From: UBA3537 sp038138145
GTDB taxonomy: Bacteria > Bacteroidota > Bacteroidia > Flavobacteriales > Flavobacteriaceae
Length of the DNA: 64,000 nucleotides
NCBI GenBank assembly: GCA_038138145.1
Contig: JAYQDD010000001.1
Location: forward strand, 1 to 64,000
Direction: 5' to 3'
The notes beneath the pieces are model-generated. The model was not told where the DNA came from and did no database searches. It saw nothing but the letters and a program-made list of their open reading frames with translations. The first letter of the stretch is position 1. Each line of letters starts with the position of its first letter. Below are positions 49,798 to 60,000 of the stretch, piece by piece. Made by a program: the position numbers and the translations under genes.

Positions 49798-51175
49798 ATG
49801 GTTTTTATACACGCTATTGTTGATTTTTGCCTTTGACGGCTCAGCACAAAACCAGCAACCTTTAAAAAATGTTCTTTTTATTATGGTTGATGACCTCAGG
49901 CCTGAGCTAAAAATATATGGACAATCGCACATTAAAAGCCCGAATATTGATGCTTTAGCTTCAGAGGGTATAACTTTTAATCGTGCCTATTGCAATGTAC
50001 CTGTTTGTGGGGCATCGCGTGCCAGTTTATTGTCTGGGATAAGACCCACCGCTACAAGATTTGTAAAATATAACGCAAGTATTGATGAGGCTGGATCTGG
50101 TACTATGAATATAGTGGAGTTCTTCAATTCAAGGGGTTATAAGACTATTAGTAACAATAAAATCACCCATCTAAAAAATGATATTAAGGATTGGGATGAA
50201 GAATGGCATCCCAAAGATGTGACATGGCGAAATTATCAAGATCCTCTAAACCGTACTTTAGATCAAAATAAAAAACCGGCTGCTGCTTATGAAAGACTTG
50301 AGATTGACGATTCAGTATATTTTGATGCTCAAACTGCGGATAAAACCATTGACGATCTCAAAAAATTAAAATCTGAAAAGTCAAACTTTTTTCTGGCGGT
50401 TGGATTTGTTAAACCACATTTACCGTTTACAGCGCCCAAGAAATATTGGGATCTGTATGATATTGATTCAATTCAACTGCCTAAACACTCTACTTTTCCC
50501 ACAACAGCTCCAGCCATAGCAAAGCATTCGTGGGGTGAATTGAGACATTATAAGGACATTCCAAAAAAAGGACCAATCCCAGAGCAATTAGCAAAGACTC
50601 TTATTCATGCCTATTTTGCTAGTGTAAGTTTTGTTGATGCGCAGATTGGTAGTATTATAAACGCTTTGGATGATTTGGAACTTCGCGACAATACAATTGT
50701 AGTTTTAGTAGGAGACCACGGATGGAGTTTGTCGGAGCACGGTCTATGGGCAAAACACAGTAATTTTGAAGTGGCCCTACAAGTTCCTTTAATAATAAGT
50801 GGTCCTGAATTTCCTGAAAATAAAAAAACCAATTCCATTGCAGAATTAGTGGATTTATACCCAACACTTTGTGATTTAACTCAAGGTGAGAAACCTTTGC
50901 ACTTACAAGGAACCTCATTAATAAATTCACTACTTGAACCTGATAAAATTTTTAAATCCTCAGCCCTTGCACGCTGGCAAAAAGGCGAAACTCTAATTCA
51001 AGACAACTTGTTTTATACGGAATGGACCTTACCAAGAAATCGAGTTAAACGAATGCTTTATGATCATTCTATTGATGCGGATGAAACCGTAAATTTAGCT
51101 CCATTAGATCGATATGCTTCAACCGTTGATGACTTGAGTCGAAAATTAAAAACATTTAAAAAATCCTTTAAATAA
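49784..51175 (+). CDS. Sulfatase (S1 family), periplasmic
   Basis: This 463-aa protein (start ATG 49784; ATG 49790 is equally possible) has a signal peptide ending DGSAQ. NVLFIMVDDLRPELKIYG provides metal ligands, VPVCGASRASLLSG the modified Cys75, and GDHGWSLSEHGLW further ligands. The activation motif is C-G-A-S-R, the less common but accepted CxAxR variant rather than CxPxR. It resembles the sulfatase half of the fusion protein and overlaps the GH3 gene by 14 bp. It would desulfate PUL oligosaccharides. Confidence 0.92.
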   Translation: MLMNKWFLYTLLLIFAFDGSAQNQQPLKNVLFIMVDDLRPELKIYGQSHIKSPNIDALASEGITFNRAYCNVPVCGASRASLLSGIRPTATRFVKYNASIDEAGSGTMNIVEFFNSRGYKTISNNKITHLKNDIKDWDEEWHPKDVTWRNYQDPLNRTLDQNKKPAAAYERLEIDDSVYFDAQTADKTIDDLKKLKSEKSNFFLAVGFVKPHLPFTAPKKYWDLYDIDSIQLPKHSTFPTTAPAIAKHSWGELRHYKDIPKKGPIPEQLAKTLIHAYFASVSFVDAQIGSIINALDDLELRDNTIVVLVGDHGWSLSEHGLWAKHSNFEVALQVPLIISGPEFPENKKTNSIAELVDLYPTLCDLTQGEKPLHLQGTSLINSLLEPDKIFKSSALARWQKGETLIQDNLFYTEWTLPRNRVKRMLYDHSIDADETVNLAPLDRYASTVDDLSRKLKTFKKSFK

Positions 51176-51186
51176 CATCGTTTATT

Positions 51187-52782
51187 ATGAAAAAATTTAA
51201 AATTTTATTTTGGCTAATCATGGTCGCCCATTATTTAGCACAGGCACAAAAGAGCTCTGATTTGACTTCAAGTAGTCGCCCAAATATTGTTTTTATAATG
51301 TCAGATGATCATGCGGTAAGTGCAATAAGTGCCTACAAGGACTGGCTTTCAGAATTGGCGCCAACCCCTAATATAGACCGAATTGCTGAGAATGGTATGC
51401 TAATGACTAGGATATTTAATACCAATTCCATCTGTGGCCCAAGCAGAGCTTCGATTTTGACCGGTAAGTACAGTCACGTTAATGGGTTTTTTAAAAATGA
51501 AAAAGGAGGAGATTTTGATGGTAGTCAAATGACATTTCCTAAGCTATTTCAACAAGCAGGATATGAAACCGCTGTGATTGGAAAATGGCATTTGGGAACA
51601 AATCCAACCGGTTTTGATTATTCCAAAGTCATGATTAATTGGGGTGGACAAGGGACCTATTTCAATCCTGTTTTTTTAGAAAATGGAAGAGATACAATTG
51701 TTGAACTTAAACGCCATTCAACAGCACAAGTGGCACACGATGCATTGAAGTGGTTAGATAAAGAGCGTGACAAAGAAAAACCCTTTATGTTAATGTATCA
51801 GTTTAAGGCACCGCATAGACCTTGGGAACCCGCAGAAGAATTTCAGACGCTTTTTACTGATGAAGATTTTCCTCATCCTTCCAATTTTAATGATGATTAT
51901 CAAGGAAGAATAGCAGCGCAGCAACAATGGATGGAGATTGAAAACCACATGAATCGTCGAGATTTAAAAATTCCTCCACCAGCCGGATTAAATAAACGCG
52001 AATTAAATGATTATTACAGTTATGGTAATCAAGGCCAATTTTGGACCCCATCAGATACGCTAGAGGGGGCTGCCCTGAAAAACTGGAAATATCAAACATA
52101 CATTAAAGATTATCTACGTTGTGTAGCTGGAGTTGATAAGGCCGTTGGGCAAATGCTTGATTATTTGAAACACAGTGGATTGGCTGAAAATACCATTGTC
52201 ATTTACACCTCAGATCAAGGATTTTATTTGGGCGAGCACGGATGGTTTGACAAGCGTTGGATGTATGAAGAGTCTTTTCGAATGCCTTTTATGATTTCAT
52301 ACCCAAAACGCATTGAACCGGGAACAGTTAATTCTAATTTATTATTGAATATTGATTTCGCACCCACTATGTTGGAATTAGCTGGAATTTCTATACCAGA
52401 GGACATGCAAGGAACAAGTTTTGTTTCACAACTAGATATGGACCCTAAAGATGTTAGAGATGCAGTGTATTATCATTATTATGAATATCCAAAGTGGCAT
52501 AAGGTTCAACCACATTATGGGATTCGAACTAATCGCTTTAAACTGATTCATTTTTACTATTCCATGAATGAGTGGGAACTATACGACTTGGATAAAGACC
52601 CCAATGAAATGAATAATTTATATGCTAATCCTAAATATAAAAAACTAATTAAACAGTTAAAGAAAAAATTAAAAGCGCTACAACTTGAGTATAAGGACGA
52701 TATGAGTTTAGATGAAATGCGTAGAATGACAGACATCGTTATTGAGCGTGTATATAATGAAGAAAATTTGAATCGCCATTAA
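51187..52782 (+). CDS. Sulfatase (S1 family), periplasmic
   Basis: This 531-aa protein has a signal peptide ending LAQAQ. RPNIVFIMSDDHAVSAISAY supplies ligands, and the motif SICGPSRASILTGKY carries Cys83 for formylglycine formation. KWHLG, FKAPHRPWEP and SDQGFYLGEHGWFDKRWMYEES are typical of arylsulfatase/choline-sulfatase-like S1 members. It begins 11 bp after the previous sulfatase. It is the third sulfatase of the locus and probably attacks a different sulfate position. Confidence 0.93.
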   Translation: MKKFKILFWLIMVAHYLAQAQKSSDLTSSSRPNIVFIMSDDHAVSAISAYKDWLSELAPTPNIDRIAENGMLMTRIFNTNSICGPSRASILTGKYSHVNGFFKNEKGGDFDGSQMTFPKLFQQAGYETAVIGKWHLGTNPTGFDYSKVMINWGGQGTYFNPVFLENGRDTIVELKRHSTAQVAHDALKWLDKERDKEKPFMLMYQFKAPHRPWEPAEEFQTLFTDEDFPHPSNFNDDYQGRIAAQQQWMEIENHMNRRDLKIPPPAGLNKRELNDYYSYGNQGQFWTPSDTLEGAALKNWKYQTYIKDYLRCVAGVDKAVGQMLDYLKHSGLAENTIVIYTSDQGFYLGEHGWFDKRWMYEESFRMPFMISYPKRIEPGTVNSNLLLNIDFAPTMLELAGISIPEDMQGTSFVSQLDMDPKDVRDAVYYHYYEYPKWHKVQPHYGIRTNRFKLIHFYYSMNEWELYDLDKDPNEMNNLYANPKYKKLIKQLKKKLKALQLEYKDDMSLDEMRRMTDIVIERVYNEENLNRH

Positions 52783-52877
52783 ATCAAATACAAAAAATTT
52801 AATAATTGCTTCATTTGTGTCAGTATTTGCCACAAATTTTCTAACTACAACGTTTTCATATATTATAAATTTGGAGT

Positions 52878-53741
52878 ATGAACGTTTTAAAAATAATACT
52901 ATCATTTTTTCTTGTTTCGGGATTGTCTTATGCTACTCCAGAATTCATAGCGTCAAATGCGGTTGTTTATAAAACCATTGGAGATGTAGCTTTGAATCTT
53001 CATATTTATAATCCCAAAAACTTTGATGAAAAGAAAACACATAATGTTATTATATTCTTTCACGGGGGGGGTTGGAATAATGGTAGTCATAAAGCGTTTA
53101 AACGTCAATCGATGTATTTTGCATCAAGGGGTATGGTTGCCATTTCGGCAGAATACCGTCTAAAAAATACACATGGTACTACGCCGTATGATGCTGTTGA
53201 AGATGCAAAATCTGCTATAAGATTTGTCAGAAAACATGCCAAAGAACTGAAGATTAATCCAAATACAATAACAGCAGGAGGAGGTTCTGCAGGGGGGCAT
53301 TTGGCTGCAAGTTGTGGCTTATTAAAAATGTGGGATAACTCTAGAGAGGAGCTTAGTATAAGTTCAAAACCTAATGCATTGGTGTTGTTAAATCCTGTTT
53401 TGGACTTGGGTCCAGAGCGTTACGCCCACAGGCGTTTTGGCAAGGATTTTAAATTAATTTCTCCCATACATAATATTTCAAATAATGCGCCTCCCACCAT
53501 TATCCTTGTTGGGACAGAAGATAGAATTCTACCCGTTCCAACGGTTAAAAAATATCAGTCTACAATGGAGTCTTTTGGAAATCGCTGTGATGTGGTTTTA
53601 TATGAAAGTCAAGGACATGCGTTTTTTGCAAAACCGCCTATAAAATATTTCATTGAAACAACTGATGAAATTGACTGCTTTTTAGTCTCTTTGGGGTATC
53701 TAGAAGGCCAGTCAACGATAAAAAAACAATATAAAATTTAA
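52878..53741 (+). CDS. Alpha/beta-hydrolase esterase (probable carbohydrate esterase)
   Basis: This 287-aa protein has an N-terminal signal (FFLVSGLSYA). HGGGW (62-66) forms the oxyanion hole, GGGSAGGH carries the nucleophile Ser137, VGTEDRILP gives Asp215 and SQGHAFF gives His247. This is the BD-FAE/hormone-sensitive-lipase type of fold, often found in PULs as acetyl or feruloyl esterases. It would remove acyl groups from the glycan. It follows the sulfatases by 95 bp on the same strand and precedes a T9SS protein by 21 bp. Confidence 0.86.
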   Translation: MNVLKIILSFFLVSGLSYATPEFIASNAVVYKTIGDVALNLHIYNPKNFDEKKTHNVIIFFHGGGWNNGSHKAFKRQSMYFASRGMVAISAEYRLKNTHGTTPYDAVEDAKSAIRFVRKHAKELKINPNTITAGGGSAGGHLAASCGLLKMWDNSREELSISSKPNALVLLNPVLDLGPERYAHRRFGKDFKLISPIHNISNNAPPTIILVGTEDRILPVPTVKKYQSTMESFGNRCDVVLYESQGHAFFAKPPIKYFIETTDEIDCFLVSLGYLEGQSTIKKQYKI

Positions 53742-53762
53742 TTAACCAATACATACAAACAT

Positions 53763-54767
53763 ATGAGAAATTTTTACTTTTTAATTTTTACGCTAATCAC
53801 AACCCAACTTACTGCTCAAGAGACCGTTTTAGCGGTTTGGGAATTAAACAATTCTGTAGAGGCTACTTATTTAGATCCAAGCTTGTCTGTAAGTTCAACT
53901 ACCCTTAATTATCTAACATCAGCATCTGCAGATTTAACTGGTGGTGAACAAGATGATTCAATCACTTTTGATGTGGTCCCAGACAATAATAATAATGGAA
54001 GTCCAAATCCCTTTTCCGCACTTTATTTGCAAGGATTGGCTTTTACGGGACCTGTATTACATCTTTCAATGTCATTTAAAAGTTGGAATTTAAATACTGG
54101 AGCTGGAGATGTTTTTCAAATAAGAATGAGAAATTCCAGCAACACTGTTGTTGCAAATTTCAAACTCGCCGAGGGATCTGGTGGCAATGCGGGTAAGGCA
54201 CAAATTAGTACTCAATTATATAATGGGGGCAATGGACAATTTAAAAATGGTGGACATTTTGGACCGAACTCTATTGATTATTCCACGGATGTTAATATTG
54301 GACTCACACTAGATTTTACAAATGGTACTTATGCCATCTGGACTGATAATCCTGCTAACGGCTCGGCTGGTTTTACTTGGTCAGCGAGCTCAGTAACTGG
54401 GTCTCATGATTTTACTGGATTTGGTGAAATTGATCATATTCAGTTTAACGCCGTACTAAGCTCAGGTTCTTTTGTTGAATTGGATCAAATCAAATTATCA
54501 ACAGGGTCATATGAAAATACAGTAGCGGCTGGAAACCTATCTATTCCCGATTATCAAAAAACATTTTCTTTTTATCCCAATCCAACAAATGATTATCTAA
54601 ACATTGAAAATCAATCATTGTATTCTAACTTCAACATCTTCAATACTTTAGGTAAAAAAATCATGACCATTGATGATGTGTCAAAGCCAATCGATGTTTC
54701 AATGTTAAATCCAGGTTTATATTTTATTTCAGATGGTCAAATCACACAAAAATTTATAAAAAAATAA
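53763..54767 (+). CDS. Secreted T9SS protein, possible carbohydrate-binding
   Basis: This 334-aa protein has a signal peptide ending LTAQ. The body is beta-rich with lectin/PEP-CTERM-like strands (VLAVWELNNSVEATYLD, GPVLHLSMSFKSWNL, VNIGLTLDFTNGTYAIW). The type A sorting domain is FYPNPTNDYLNIEN ... GLYFISDGQITQKFIKK. No catalytic residues are apparent. A substrate-binding role at the cell surface is plausible from the PUL context but is not shown. The next gene starts 2 bp after its stop. Confidence 0.82.
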   Translation: MRNFYFLIFTLITTQLTAQETVLAVWELNNSVEATYLDPSLSVSSTTLNYLTSASADLTGGEQDDSITFDVVPDNNNNGSPNPFSALYLQGLAFTGPVLHLSMSFKSWNLNTGAGDVFQIRMRNSSNTVVANFKLAEGSGGNAGKAQISTQLYNGGNGQFKNGGHFGPNSIDYSTDVNIGLTLDFTNGTYAIWTDNPANGSAGFTWSASSVTGSHDFTGFGEIDHIQFNAVLSSGSFVELDQIKLSTGSYENTVAAGNLSIPDYQKTFSFYPNPTNDYLNIENQSLYSNFNIFNTLGKKIMTIDDVSKPIDVSMLNPGLYFISDGQITQKFIKK

Positions 54768-54769
54768 AT

Positions 54770-55108
54770 ATGAAAAAAATCTTACATACCACAATTTTAT
54801 GTCTCTTTGCTCTTTTTGCAGAGGCACAAGAAAATAAATTTGCGGCCAATCGTTCAGAAAATGCTGTGGCATTGATTACCTCTCAAATGGATATTTCAGA
54901 TGAACAAGCAGAGTTTTTACAACAAACGTTGTACAACAAATATACCTCTAATGCTAAAAAAATTCGAGGTAAAGGACTATCTGAGGATGAAAAAAAGGCA
55001 GTCTACAGAGCAGCTGCCAAAGAAACTCGTCAGAAACTAATGTCTAAATTTAATAGAGAAGAGGTTCAAAAAATTATCGATTTAGAACGTGAAAGTTTTA
55101 AAAAATAA
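54770..55108 (+). CDS. Small secreted helical protein
   Basis: This 112-aa protein has a signal peptide ending FAEAQ, then about 90 residues of predicted amphipathic helix rich in Lys/Glu (SDEQAEFLQQTLYNKYTSNA, LSEDEKKAVYRAAAKETRQK). The all-helical small periplasmic shape recalls Spy/CpxP-like proteins, but no LTxxQ signature is visible. It is in the PUL operon, 2 bp after the T9SS gene. A strong palindrome follows before the GH5 gene. Function unknown. Confidence 0.72.
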   Translation: MKKILHTTILCLFALFAEAQENKFAANRSENAVALITSQMDISDEQAEFLQQTLYNKYTSNAKKIRGKGLSEDEKKAVYRAAAKETRQKLMSKFNREEVQKIIDLERESFKK

Positions 55109-55131
55109 CATAACAACTTAATTTAATTTGT

Positions 55132-55153
55132 AGAGGAGGCCATGGCCTCCTCT
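55132..55153. terminator. Long GC-rich palindrome with T-rich tail just before the GH5 start
   Basis: AGAGGAGGCC / GGCCTCCTCT form a 10-bp stem with only AT between them, followed by TTTATTTTTATG. It resembles a Rho-independent terminator, yet the GH5 start codon is only 9 bp downstream, with no room for a promoter. It may reduce read-through into GH5 or mask its ribosome entry. Confidence 0.65.
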
Positions 55154-55161
55154 TTATTTTT

Positions 55162-57096
55162 ATGAAAATAGATAAAACAACATATTTTTTGTTTTTGTTC
55201 AATGTGTCAATTGTATTTGCACAATCTTCTGTATGGGAACATGTGGAACAAATGGGTAGAGGGATCAATCTTGGCAATACTTTGAGTGCTCCAGTAGAAG
55301 GGAATTGGGCATCTGTAGTGTTTGAGCAATATTTTATGGATGTTGCTGATGCAGGTTTTTCAAACGTTAGAATTCCAATGGATTTTTTTGGATCTCGAAC
55401 AACAGGTGATGACACCTCACTTTGGTCAACAAATGCTAATACTTTCGATGAATATGATGGAAACGTTACAGATTTTGTAGTCAGTGAAACTTATTTGGAT
55501 CGTGTTGAAACCGTTGTAAACTGGTCACTCGGGCAGGGTTTATACACCGTTATTGATTTTCATGGCGCTGAGTTGAAAGCTGAATTTTTAGAGACGTTTA
55601 ATATTGAAAGCAATAATTATTCTCACCCAACATCAGCAAAGCGAGCAGCAGATTTAATGAAATTTAAATCTATTTGGCTTCAAATCGCAAATCGTTTTGC
55701 AAATGCTCCTTATACTTTAATCTTTGAAGTCGTTAATGAACCTTATTTTGAAGTTAGTGCTCAAGAAATGAACGAAATTAATTTGATGATTATAGAGGCC
55801 ATTAGATCTACTGGTGGAAATAATAGTACACGTCCAATAATAATTACTGGCGGTACATTAAATTCCTATCAAGCACCAACCACTATTGGAGCTGCAGTTC
55901 TAAACAGTGACGCAAACTTGATTGCTTCATTTCACTATTATATTCCTTTTAATTTTACGAGCTCGTCAACGCCAAATAATAATGATTTTAATTGGGGGAC
56001 AACTAGTGATAAATCAACAGTTATCTCTCATTTTGACACAGTTAAAACTTGGTCTGAAAACAATAGTATCCCTATAACACTTGGGGAATTTGGTGCGGAT
56101 AATGAAGGGGGCTATAATTATCAAACAGGAGTTTATGGCGACAATGGTGGCCCCTTAAATTCTGATCGAGTTGAGTATCATCGCTACATTGCAGAACAGG
56201 CAATAAATAGAGGATTTTCTTTTTCAGCGTGGTGTGCTGGAAATAAATCTAACAAAACAATTCATTTAAGGACTGATAATCCCTCCACTTCAAATGCTTA
56301 TACAGGAGTTTGGGTTGAGGATGTTAAGGAAGCTTTGTTGGCAGACGGAACCTGGCCAGAATGTTATGGCCCCACTTCAGATTACATCATTATAAACCCT
56401 GATTTTGAATGCGGTGTAACTTCAAATTGGACTTTCAATACATTGGGTAGTGCAGTAGCCACAATTTCAGAACATTCTGATACCGTTTTTTCTGGAAGCT
56501 CTGCCGCTAAAATTGAGGTCACAACTTCAGAGATCTACAATAAAGTCATTTTGAGTAACATTGATTATCAACAAGACTTAACGAATAAAAAAATTACAAT
56601 CGGCTGTTATGCAAAATCGCAAACTTTAGGAATATCATTTAAACTTAGAATAAAATCTGAGGATAACATGGCAAATACCTATTTCACTTCTTCCTCAGCT
56701 TTTTCTTTGTCCACTTCTTATGAATATTATTCATTTGAATATGTAGTTCCTCAAAACATGACTAGTGTACAGGTTCAAGTCTTGATGGGTGAGGATGTTG
56801 GTATTTATTATTTGGACACTTTCGATGTATCAGTTGAGGATTATACGCTAGGTGTAAATTTTAACATATTAACTTCAGAATTATCAATATCTCCAAATCC
56901 AGTTGAAGAAAAATTAAATTTAAAAACCAATAATAAAATATTATGGGTTAACATATACGATATGTTAGGCCATGTAATATTATCCAAAAAACGAACACAT
57001 TTGATTGATGTTAGTCATCTTTCCAAGGGGGTTTATTTAGCAAAGATTAAATTAGAAAATGGAGCGACTCAAACAAAGAAATTTGTAAAAAATTAA
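55162..57096 (+). CDS. GH5 endoglucanase-like hydrolase with CBM-like and T9SS domains
   Basis: This 644-aa protein has a signal peptide ending VFAQ. The GH5 (alpha/beta)8 barrel shows GRGINLGNTLSAPVEGNW, VIDFHGAE, acid/base Glu193 in EVVNEPY and nucleophile Glu309 in TLGEFGAD. From about residue 410 a CBM4/9-like sandwich follows (IINPDFECGVTSNWTF ... FDVSVEDY), and the last ~75 residues are a type A T9SS sorting domain (SISPNPVEEKLNLKT). It would be a surface endo-beta-glycanase acting on beta-glucan, mannan or xylan-like chains. It converges with the hybrid regulator gene, 1 bp between stops. Confidence 0.91.
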   Translation: MKIDKTTYFLFLFNVSIVFAQSSVWEHVEQMGRGINLGNTLSAPVEGNWASVVFEQYFMDVADAGFSNVRIPMDFFGSRTTGDDTSLWSTNANTFDEYDGNVTDFVVSETYLDRVETVVNWSLGQGLYTVIDFHGAELKAEFLETFNIESNNYSHPTSAKRAADLMKFKSIWLQIANRFANAPYTLIFEVVNEPYFEVSAQEMNEINLMIIEAIRSTGGNNSTRPIIITGGTLNSYQAPTTIGAAVLNSDANLIASFHYYIPFNFTSSSTPNNNDFNWGTTSDKSTVISHFDTVKTWSENNSIPITLGEFGADNEGGYNYQTGVYGDNGGPLNSDRVEYHRYIAEQAINRGFSFSAWCAGNKSNKTIHLRTDNPSTSNAYTGVWVEDVKEALLADGTWPECYGPTSDYIIINPDFECGVTSNWTFNTLGSAVATISEHSDTVFSGSSAAKIEVTTSEIYNKVILSNIDYQQDLTNKKITIGCYAKSQTLGISFKLRIKSEDNMANTYFTSSSAFSLSTSYEYYSFEYVVPQNMTSVQVQVLMGEDVGIYYLDTFDVSVEDYTLGVNFNILTSELSISPNPVEEKLNLKTNNKILWVNIYDMLGHVILSKKRTHLIDVSHLSKGVYLAKIKLENGATQTKKFVKN

Positions 57097-57097
57097 T

Positions 57098-60000
57098 CTA
57101 TTTCTGAAATCTAACATCTTTCGGTATTATGCCAAAATGATTTTTGAAACACTTTGTAAAATAGGATGGCGAAGAAAACCCAACTTTATATCCAATTTCA
57201 CTTACTGTCAAATCTGTTTTTTCTAATAATTCATTAGCTTTTTCTAACCTAATCTTTCTAATAAATTCAGTTGCTGTATCTCCTGTTAATGCCTTTATTT
57301 TTCTGTAGAGCTTACTTCTACTAACCAATAGCTCATCTGCAAGATGTTCTACACTCAATTTAGAATCACTAATATTGTTATTTATGTATTCTAATATTTT
57401 GGTAATAAATTCTTTATCAACAGATGTTGTTTTGGATAAGTCTTCATTTTTAATACCGTTAAAATATTTTTCAAAAAGAATTTGACGACTTGTTATAAGT
57501 TGTTTTATATGAGATTTCATCACACTCATATTAAATGGTTTTGTGATATAAACATCTGCCCCGGAGTCAATCCCTTTTATTTTGTCAATTTGCATGCCTT
57601 TTGCGGTCATCATCATTAATGGTATGTGACTAATTCTAATGTCATTTTTAACTTTTTCACAAAATTCAAATCCATCCATAATAGGCATCATTATATCTGT
57701 AATAATGATATCTGGCATAAATTTTAGTGCTTTTTCTAGCCCTTCCTGCCCGTTTTCTGCTGTTTTAATTTTATAAATAGTCTTAAGTTCATTTCGCAAA
57801 TAATTTTTGAGTTCAGGATTGTCTTCGACGATAAGAATTGTTTTTTTCGTTTCTATTTTTTTAATATTCTTTAAATCAATTTGATCTAGACTATCATCTA
57901 TTTGTTCAAAATTTGAATGATTTGAGTTTGATTTCAGCGCGGATAACTTTTTGTTAAAATGCTGATTTCCTTTTGGAAAATAGATTTTAAATTGAGTACC
58001 AATGTTATTTTGACTTTTTACATCAATTTTTCCTTTGTGTAAGTCAACAAAACTTTTTACAACTTCTAAGCCGATTCCAGTGCCCCCATAATATTGTTTA
58101 TCTAATTCCTTTACTTGATAGAATCGAGAAAATATATTATTTAATTCATCTTCTTTTATTCCAATTCCACTATCTGAAATTGATATACAGATTCCCGAAC
58201 ATAATTTGTTGTCTTTAATCAACGGAAAGTACATTTCTTTTTTTGTTTCATATATTTTCAAAGAAACTCTACCACTGTTTTTTGTAGCTTTAAATGCATT
58301 TGATAATAAGTTAAATATTATTTTTTCAAGCATTGATGGATCTGCCCAAATATCTATTGTGTCTACTTTATTTTCAACTTCTAAGTGAATATTTCGTTGC
58401 ATGGCCTCTTCTTCAAAATGACTTGTAACTTCTTTGACAAAAGGAATTAAATTAAATTTGGATACATTTACCTCCATTTTATTAAACTGAAGTTTCCTAA
58501 AATCCATTAATTCATTTATCAAACGTGAAAGTCGTTTTGAATTTTTATATATGATTTTATGTTTTTCTTTAATATTTTTAGGAAGTTTTAAATTTTCATC
58601 AGCTATGATGTCTTCTAGTGGATTAAGTATTAATGTCAAAGGTGTTCGAAACTCGTGAGATATGTTCGTAAAGAACTGTATTTTTTTTGCATTTAGTCCT
58701 TCTAATTGTTTTCGTTCTTCTCTTTCTGTTTTTATTTCAAGTCGTTCTTTAACGCGAATATTTATAAACTTGTATATATTATATATGACAATCAAAAAAA
58801 CAAACAAGAACAAAAAAGAGGCTAAATTTGTTTCCCACCATGGTGGTAAAATTTTTATGTTTAATGTGGTTGGACTGTCGCTCCAAACTCCATCTGAATT
58901 TGCGGCTTTAACCTTGAAGTTATAATCGCCAGGCGGGATGTTTGTATACGTTGCATTTCGTGTTTTTCCAACGTAATTCCAATCAGACTCAACTCCTTCA
59001 AGAAAGTAAGCATATTCTAAATTTTTTGAATGTGTATAACTTAATCCATAATAATCTATTGTAAAAAAACTTTGATTATATTTTAACTCAATAGTATTGG
59101 ATTCTTTTATAACTTTTTGCAATGGAGAGTTTTCTTCGTTTGGTCTTACACTTTTATTTGAAAGTTTAAAATCTGAAAGATAAACCATTGGTGTATCAAA
59201 ATTTATTGTAATGTCCTCAGGATTGAAAAAATTTATTCCCTTATGACATCCAAAATAAAGTATTCCTTCTTTTGATCGAAAAACTGAATTTTTGTTGAAA
59301 TTATTTGCCAATATTCCATCTTCAGTATTGTAATTGGTAAAACTATTTTTTTTGAGATTGAATTTTGTCATTCCATTATTCCCCGTAAACCAAAAAATTC
59401 CGGGCTCAGTTTCGACAATTGAGGTGATAGATTGATGAATAAAATTTTTAGAAGTATTGTACCATTTTGTGGTGTTGTTTTTTGTGTTTAATTGGCAAAG
59501 TCCATAGCCTTCTGTACCAATCCATATATTCTTATTTTTATCTTCGTATAATGTTGTTATTATATTGAATTTTGTGGTTGTATTTAAATCTTTACTAATT
59601 AGCGCATTATAAGATTCAACTTTAGGTTGAGTTTTAATATTAGACACTTTAAACAATCCAGTCCTAGTACCAAGCCAGATGTTATCCTTGTAATCCACCA
59701 AAACTTTCCGAATATTTTTAGAATCAATATATTGCTCTCTAAGTGCCTTTTCTTGATGATGCACAAAATCCCCAGTATAGTGATTAAAAGAATATAAGCC
59801 ACTCAAAAAACTTCCAATCCAAATAGTACCTTCAGAATCTTCAGCAAAAGACATAATTCTACTTGACTTAAAAATACCATTACTGTTTTCAGGCTGTATA
59901 TTTTTAAATCTCTTTTTTCCTTTTTCCAAAAAGAAAATCCCAGAATTCCAAGTTCCAACCCAAATATTCCCTCTCGAATCTATAAATACACTAACAATAT

